From the NCBI RefSeq assembly GCF_040361215.1, contig NZ_APND01000001.1, positions 1,211,651 to 1,275,650 of the forward strand: a stretch of 64,000 bases of DNA, written 5' to 3'. A program made the position numbers and the translations under genes. Of this stretch, positions 61,533-64,000 are shown piece after piece. The stretch comes from Salinisphaera dokdonensis (GTDB taxonomy: Bacteria; Pseudomonadota; Gammaproteobacteria; Nevskiales; Salinisphaeraceae). Within the stretch, counting starts at the first letter, position 1; each line of letters begins with the position of its first letter. The notes beneath the pieces are model-generated. The model searched no databases. It was given only the letters and a program-made list of their open reading frames with translations, and was not told the DNA's origin.

Positions 61533-62528
61533 TCAGGCCGTCTGATCCAGCCCCGCGTTGTTCTTGTCGAACACGCGGTCCGCGCGATAGGAGCTGCGCA
61601 CCAACGGGCCAGACACCACTTCGAGGAAGCCGCGGGCCAGACCCCACTGCCGATACTTGGCGAAGTCGTCCGGCGGCACATAACGCTCGACCGGCAGATG
61701 ATTCACCGTCGGACGCAGGTACTGGCCAAAAGTGACGATATCGACGCCGATCGCGGCCAGATCGTCCAGAACTTGCGCAATCTCGTCCTCGGTCTCGCCC
61801 AGGCCGAGCATCACGCTGGTCTTGGTGAGCACGTCCGGGTTGTGCTTCTTGGCGTGTTCGAGCACGTCCAGCGTCTGGCGGTAGCCGGCACGGGCATCGC
61901 GCACGACGTGGGTCAGGCGCTCGACCGTTTCCACGTTCTGGGCGAACACCTCGAGGCCGGAATCGACGACCTTGTCGACATACTCTTCGACGCCGCGGAA
62001 ATCCGGTGCCAGCGCTTCGACGCGGACCTGCGGCGTGCGCGCCTTGATCGCCTTCACGCAGTCTGCATAGTGCTGGGCGCCGCCGTCGGGCAAATCGTCG
62101 CGATCCACCGAGGTGAGCACGATGTAGTTCAGGCCCATGATCTCGACCGACTCGGCACAGTGCTCGGGTTCCTGCGCATCCAGCCAGCCGCGCGGGTTGC
62201 CGGTATCCACCGCACAGAACTTGCAGGCGCGGGTGCAGGTATCGCCCATGATCATGATGGTCGCGGTGCCGTGGCTCCAGCACTCGCCGATGTTCGGGCA
62301 CATCGACTCCTCGCAGACCGTGGCAAGCTTGTGCTCGCGCACGTTGCGCTTGACCGCCTGGTATTTCTCGCCCGTGGGCAGGCGCGCGCGCAGCCAGTCC
62401 GGCTTGCGCCCGATCGGCACCGAGGCGGCCTTCTTGCTCGCCTTCATGCCGTTCTTGATTGCGCGGGTGCCGTTGGGCTTCTGCACCTTGCTGCCCGTGA
62501 CCACGGGTATGCCTTTGAAATCGCTCAT
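61533..62528 (-). CDS. lipA: Lipoyl synthase
   Basis: 331 residues. Radical-SAM enzyme inserting two sulfurs into octanoyl chains on lipoyl domains. The auxiliary cluster ligands are Cys72, Cys77 and Cys83 (CEESMCPNIGEC). The radical-SAM motif is CTRACKFC (Cys98, Cys102, Cys105). The conserved Arg-Ser-Ser-Tyr (LVRSSYRAD) near the C-terminus supplies the third ligand. The ATG at 62528 opens MSDFKGIPVVTGSK. It should act with LipB, which is not in the window. Monocistronic here. Confidence 0.97.
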   Translation of the reverse strand: MSDFKGIPVVTGSKVQKPNGTRAIKNGMKASKKAASVPIGRKPDWLRARLPTGEKYQAVKRNVREHKLATVCEESMCPNIGECWSHGTATIMIMGDTCTRACKFCAVDTGNPRGWLDAQEPEHCAESVEIMGLNYIVLTSVDRDDLPDGGAQHYADCVKAIKARTPQVRVEALAPDFRGVEEYVDKVVDSGLEVFAQNVETVERLTHVVRDARAGYRQTLDVLEHAKKHNPDVLTKTSVMLGLGETEDEIAQVLDDLAAIGVDIVTFGQYLRPTVNHLPVERYVPPDDFAKYRQWGLARGFLEVVSGPLVRSSYRADRVFDKNNAGLDQTA

Positions 62529-62691
62529 GGCGTCTTCGACCGTCGATGACTGCTGTGTCGTTGACCAGCTGCGATGATAACACCGGCACCGGCGTCGCCT
62601 GTCGCACTGGATTCACGCTCTCTACGCTGCGGGCATCGCCGCGAGTTGCAAGGCGTCGCGCCGGTCAGCTGCCGGTCAGCCAGACCGTTGC

Positions 62692-62697
62692 TATGAT
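62692..62697 (+). promoter_or_regulatory. Putative -10 element of the DUF5924 gene
   Basis: TATGAT lies about 64 bases before the chosen GTG; the -35 region is weak. If real, it favours the GTG at 62761 over the one at 62710, which would be only a few bases into the message. Confidence 0.3.
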
Positions 62698-62760
62698 CGC
62701 GAACGCCGCGTGCCCCGACGCGCTCTATCACCGCACTCTCCCGATCCGAAAGCGAGCCCA

Positions 62761-63822
62761 GTGGCGACCGACACCCTCACCGAACAATCTCCCGAAAGCC
62801 CCGCCGAGCGCTACTTCGCGCGTCTTCTGGACAGCCGCGCTGGCCGGATCGCATTTCGCTACCGGCGACTGGTGCCGGTGGCATCCTTCGCCATGGGCGC
62901 GGCCAGTTTCTTCCTGGTCGAACGCCAGGCGACGCTTGCCCAGTGGGTGACGGCGCTGATGCTGCTGGGCTGGTTGGCGCTGCTGTTCGAGGGTCTGCTC
63001 TGCCGCCTGCTCGCACGCTTCTTCGGAGAACGCATTCCGCAGGCCGCGGTCCGTTTCGCCGCGCAATGCCTGCATCAGGAAACGCTGTTCTTCGTGCTGC
63101 CGTTCTTCCTGGCGACCACCACCTGGTTGAGCGGCCAGGCCCTGTTCACAGGCCTGCTGATCGTGGCCGCCGGCGCGTCGACGATCGACCCAATCTATCT
63201 GCACACCATCGCCGAACGCCGCTGGCTGTTCCTGGGTTTTCACGGCTTCACCCTGTTTGTCGCCCTGCTCACGGCCGGGCCGATCATGCTGTCGCTGACC
63301 ACCGGCGAGACGGTGGCCATCGCCTCGGTCGCCATGGGCGTGTGCGCGCTGCCGAGCTTCAACGACGCCCTGCAGGCACGCCACTGGTGGCGCTGGTTTC
63401 TGCTCGCCGGGCTGTCGATCGCGCTCGGCTTCATGGCCTGGTTCGGGCGTTTCTGGATTCCGCCGGCGACCCTGCGCTCTACCGATCTGGCGATCACGCT
63501 CCAGGTAGACGTCGCGAACCGCAAACCGGCGGATGATCGCAATCGCTTCTCGGCCAACGAACTCAGCGGCGACGGGCTTTATGCCTTTTCGGCGATCGCC
63601 GCGCCGCGCGGGCTGCAGCAGCAGGTGCTGCACGTGTGGTCGCACGACGGCGAAGTGGTCGATCGCATTCCGCTGGAGATTACCGGCGGCGGCCCGGAGA
63701 ACGGCTATCGCGCCTGGAGCCACAAGCTCGCGCTTGGCGACGATCCGTCCGGTCATTGGCGCGTGGCGGTTATTACCGATGACGGGCAGCTGATTGGTGC
63801 GCGGCGGTTTACGGTCGAATAG
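62761..63822 (+). CDS. DUF5924 / DUF2914 domain membrane protein
   Basis: 353 residues. The N-terminal two thirds hold about seven hydrophobic segments (RRLVPVASFAMGAASFFLVER; HQETLFFVLPFFLATTTWL; LFTGLLIVAAGASTIDPIYL) and match DUF5924. The C-terminal part matches DUF2914 (VWSHDGEVVDRIPLEITGG, in part, then GYRAWSHKLALGDDPSGHWRVAV and the end GARRFTVE). Function unknown. Start uncertain: GTG at 62761 or 62710, neither with a strong ribosome site. It stands alone next to lipA, divergent. Confidence 0.8.
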   Translation: MATDTLTEQSPESPAERYFARLLDSRAGRIAFRYRRLVPVASFAMGAASFFLVERQATLAQWVTALMLLGWLALLFEGLLCRLLARFFGERIPQAAVRFAAQCLHQETLFFVLPFFLATTTWLSGQALFTGLLIVAAGASTIDPIYLHTIAERRWLFLGFHGFTLFVALLTAGPIMLSLTTGETVAIASVAMGVCALPSFNDALQARHWWRWFLLAGLSIALGFMAWFGRFWIPPATLRSTDLAITLQVDVANRKPADDRNRFSANELSGDGLYAFSAIAAPRGLQQQVLHVWSHDGEVVDRIPLEITGGGPENGYRAWSHKLALGDDPSGHWRVAVITDDGQLIGARRFTVE

Positions 63823-63895
63823 CGGGTGAGCTACTTCCCGGTACCGGGGTCGGGGCGCGAGTTTTTAAATCAATGGCGCGGGCGAATTGTGACCT

Positions 63896-63950
63896 GGGGT
63901 TTCGCACTGCTGTGCGAGCCCCTTTTATTTGCTCACCCAAATAAAAGGAG
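63896..63950 (+). repeat. Two-hairpin intergenic repeat, copy 3
   Basis: GGGGT, then a small hairpin TCGCAC/GTGCGA with a 4-nt loop (63902-63917), 4-nt spacer, and large hairpin CTTTTATTTG, loop CTCACC, CAAATAAAAG (63922-63947). It combines the small stem of copy 1 with the large stem of copy 2. The sequence continues to the window end without a gene that I can recognise. Confidence 0.75.
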
Positions 63951-64000
63951 CGGCGGTCTCTAATCTGAAGTGCAACAGCACGCACGGAGGTTGGAGATGG

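Overview
The window is about 64 kb of dense, high-GC chromosomal sequence (third codon positions are mostly G or C). It suggests a halophilic or halotolerant gammaproteobacterium. The reasons are a glycine-to-betaine methyltransferase pair, a BCCT osmolyte carrier with a C-terminal extension, acidic protein tails, and gammaproteobacterial families such as DjlA, DUF5924 and YccT/DUF2057. A Salinisphaera-like organism would fit, but that is inference. I see no rRNA, tRNA, prophage, transposase or CRISPR array.

Layout. 1-5.1 kb: the start of a flavin monooxygenase, uracil salvage (upp and an NCS2 permease), a LysR/EamA divergent pair, then a gene-free stretch of about 820 bp holding two inverted copies of a structured repeat. 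5.2-10.1 kb: a PF10118 ferritin-like hydrolase and a TAXI-type TRAP system (binding lipoprotein, DUF1850 protein, fused permease). 10.2-19.6 kb: a formate/molybdenum island with FdhD, an AEC carrier, DUF1641 protein, a large formate dehydrogenase alpha subunit, an OFA-family carrier with a 44-residue small partner, MoeA and MobA. 19.7-27.2 kb: DUF4197 protein, HNH endonuclease, and a complete tripartite RND efflux operon with overlapping genes. 27.4-30.8 kb: thiolase and acetyl-CoA synthetase (acetate/acetyl-CoA metabolism).

31-33.5 kb: an ExbB-ExbD-ExbD-TonB operon behind a Fur-box-like site. 33.5-39.8 kb: a decayed VOC-family gene, a CC0125-type lipoprotein, a penicillin-acylase-family lipoprotein and a HerA-like ATPase. 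40-43.1 kb: a DctQ/DctM TRAP permease facing its DctP binding protein tail to tail. 43.3-46.7 kb: Ohr, rhomboid protease and the BCCT carrier. 46.8-50.3 kb: a quinone/electrophile stress group (pirin, WrbA, nitroreductase) divergent from a LysR regulator across a perfect palindrome, then a MAPEG protein. 50.3-58.6 kb: DjlA, a DUF2057 lipoprotein, a MATE carrier and the ligase-associated DNA repair cassette (ATP-dependent ligase, Lhr-like helicase, PdeM) with a small membrane protein inserted and no exonuclease gene beside it. 58.8-60.6 kb: the GSMT/SDMT betaine operon. 60.7-63.8 kb: an SDR, lipoyl synthase and a DUF5924/DUF2914 protein. A third copy of the structured repeat closes the window.

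The least explained signal is the intergenic repeat: a 16-nt hairpin, a fixed 4-nt spacer and a 26-nt hairpin, in three copies whose stems differ by compensatory changes.
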